A stretch of 64,000 nt of DNA, taken from Sycon ciliatum. Its lineage: Eukaryota; Porifera; Calcarea; Leucosolenida; Sycettidae. Under the pieces are notes generated by a model, which saw only the letters and a program-made list of their open reading frames with translations, was not told where the DNA came from and made no database searches. The position numbers and the translations under genes are program-made. Location of the stretch: positions 5,228,382-5,292,381 of the forward strand of contig NC_088645.1 of assembly GCF_964019385.1 (NCBI RefSeq), given 5' to 3'. How positions within the stretch are numbered: the stretch's first letter is position 1; each line of letters begins with the position of its first letter. Below are positions 63,174 through 64,000 of the stretch, piece by piece.

Positions 63174-64000
63174 TGACTTGGCAGAGTTCGTAGCAGCAGG
63201 GCCGGACAGCTCCAGGATCCAGACTTGGTGCAGGTAATTCAATTGTGTTGCTAGTAGTTCTGACATGTTCTCTTGATTCATATGAATGTTGTGTATCCAC
63301 AATTTACAAGGTAGGTGAAACTTGTGCAGGTAAGTGGTATCCACACATTTGAAGAAATGAATAAATCACTGCAGTATTTTTACTTTGTGAGGCGCTGCAA
63401 AATATCACCTTGCTGGACATACTGGCATCCAAGCTCGGAACATGGCTGGTTAGCATGCAAGGTACGTAAACCATGGTCGCTCCTTCAAGAACGCACTGCA
63501 GGCTGGAGCAGGTGAGTCGAAACTGCAGAAACTCTAATTAAATCTAAATTTACAAGTTCAACTAGACTGGCTGCGATTGGAAATTCGACACAAGGTACGT
63601 AGAAGCTCAGCTTCAGCGGTTTCCGTGTGTGATGCTTGAGCAGGTTAGTCACGTCCACAAGGTGAGGTATACTAGTATTGACGCCATCATCGCCACTTGG
63701 CGAGAACGCAATCGTAACCCAATCGTATAATCATTCTGATTCTAAAATAAATAATTGTCTAAGGTGGAACTGGGGCGCTCTTTCAAGAGCGGGTGGCAGG
63801 TGGGACAGGTAAGTCACTTCTACAAAATCGAACCAATGAATAGAGCACTTCACAGACATACTTCTGGGGAACTTGCCTTCTAAAGCTCAAAAACAAAGCT
63901 GATAATGAAGCGAGCTAGCTTCGAATGAGCCTACAAGAAAAAGAACATTATTCAAAAAACGCCACAAAACACGATCGCAAGTACGGTCGCAGCATGACGC
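63174..64000. other. 3' flank of the RAG1-like gene with repeated splice-donor-like motifs
   Basis: No long open frame. The motif GCAGGT(A/G/T)A(A/G)T or a close relative recurs at 63230, 63326, 63508, 63640 and 63806, alternating with CAAGGTACGT or CAAGGTAGGT (63307, 63459, 63590, 63658). The intervals of roughly 100-180 bp suggest a decayed tandem unit, or small exons. No clear terminal repeat was found. Confidence 0.4.

Overview
The window is invertebrate animal nuclear DNA. I see no operons, bacterial ribosome-binding sites or rRNA. Almost everything recognisable is transposable-element sequence of metazoan type: Penelope-like, BEL/Pao, Ty3/gypsy, APE-type LINEs, pogo, hAT, ISL2EU-like and RAG1/Transib-like elements. 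These sit among (CA)n tracts, poly-G tracts and three large tandem arrays. The lineage (sponge, cnidarian, mollusc or other) cannot be fixed from this window. The only trace of a possible host gene is one NHL-repeat-like exon near 43.7 kb.

Layout. 0.3-2.2 kb: a 5'-truncated Penelope-like element (reverse-transcriptase end plus GIY-YIG domain) with a hammerhead-ribozyme fold in its 3' region, interrupted by a reverse-strand LINE tail. 3.0-3.3 kb: a reverse-strand LTR next to a tRNA-Lys-like primer site. 4-9 kb: a nested stack, in which a foldback element was split by a pogo transposon that itself carries a TA-flanked MITE, with a second foldback inside it. 9.2-19.7 kb: a dispersed repeat, a near-perfect long hairpin, two related reverse-strand LINEs (A nearly complete, B truncated), the tail of a third (C), and a TIR transposon of unknown superfamily. 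The LINEs have C-terminal zinc fingers and abut (CA)n at both ends. 20.2-24.2 kb: a THAP/SWIM element with convergent genes and 37-bp arrays. 25.5-29.4 kb: reverse-strand BEL/Pao and gypsy remnants. 30.3-31.5 kb: a forward LINE. 33.5-35.8 kb: a mariner-like MITE and more gypsy. 36-40 kb: two copies of one TIR transposon, one carrying a tRNA-like 281-bp tandem, the other a LINE tail with a 9-bp target-site duplication. 41-43 kb: an intact 623-codon LINE reading frame. 43.9-45 kb: about 38 copies of a 28-bp repeat. 45-57 kb: several MITEs, low-information DNA and a hAT (ZMYM-like) transposase relic. 57.1-59.6 kb: about 94 copies of a 26-bp satellite.

60.1-63.2 kb: the most notable gene, an uninterrupted 1021-codon reading frame encoding a full-length RAG1-like protein. 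It has the RAG1-type N-terminal zinc region and RING, and a DDE core whose second Asp and zinc ligands keep the spacing of vertebrate RAG1. No RAG2-like gene or clear terminal repeat was found in the window.

The parts do not act as one pathway. The window is a graveyard of nested insertions, and much of its information lies in insertion order, target-site choice and a few intact frames (RAG1-like, LINE E, most of LINE A). Domain names rest on motif recognition without a database search; inverted repeats and target duplications were found by eye.
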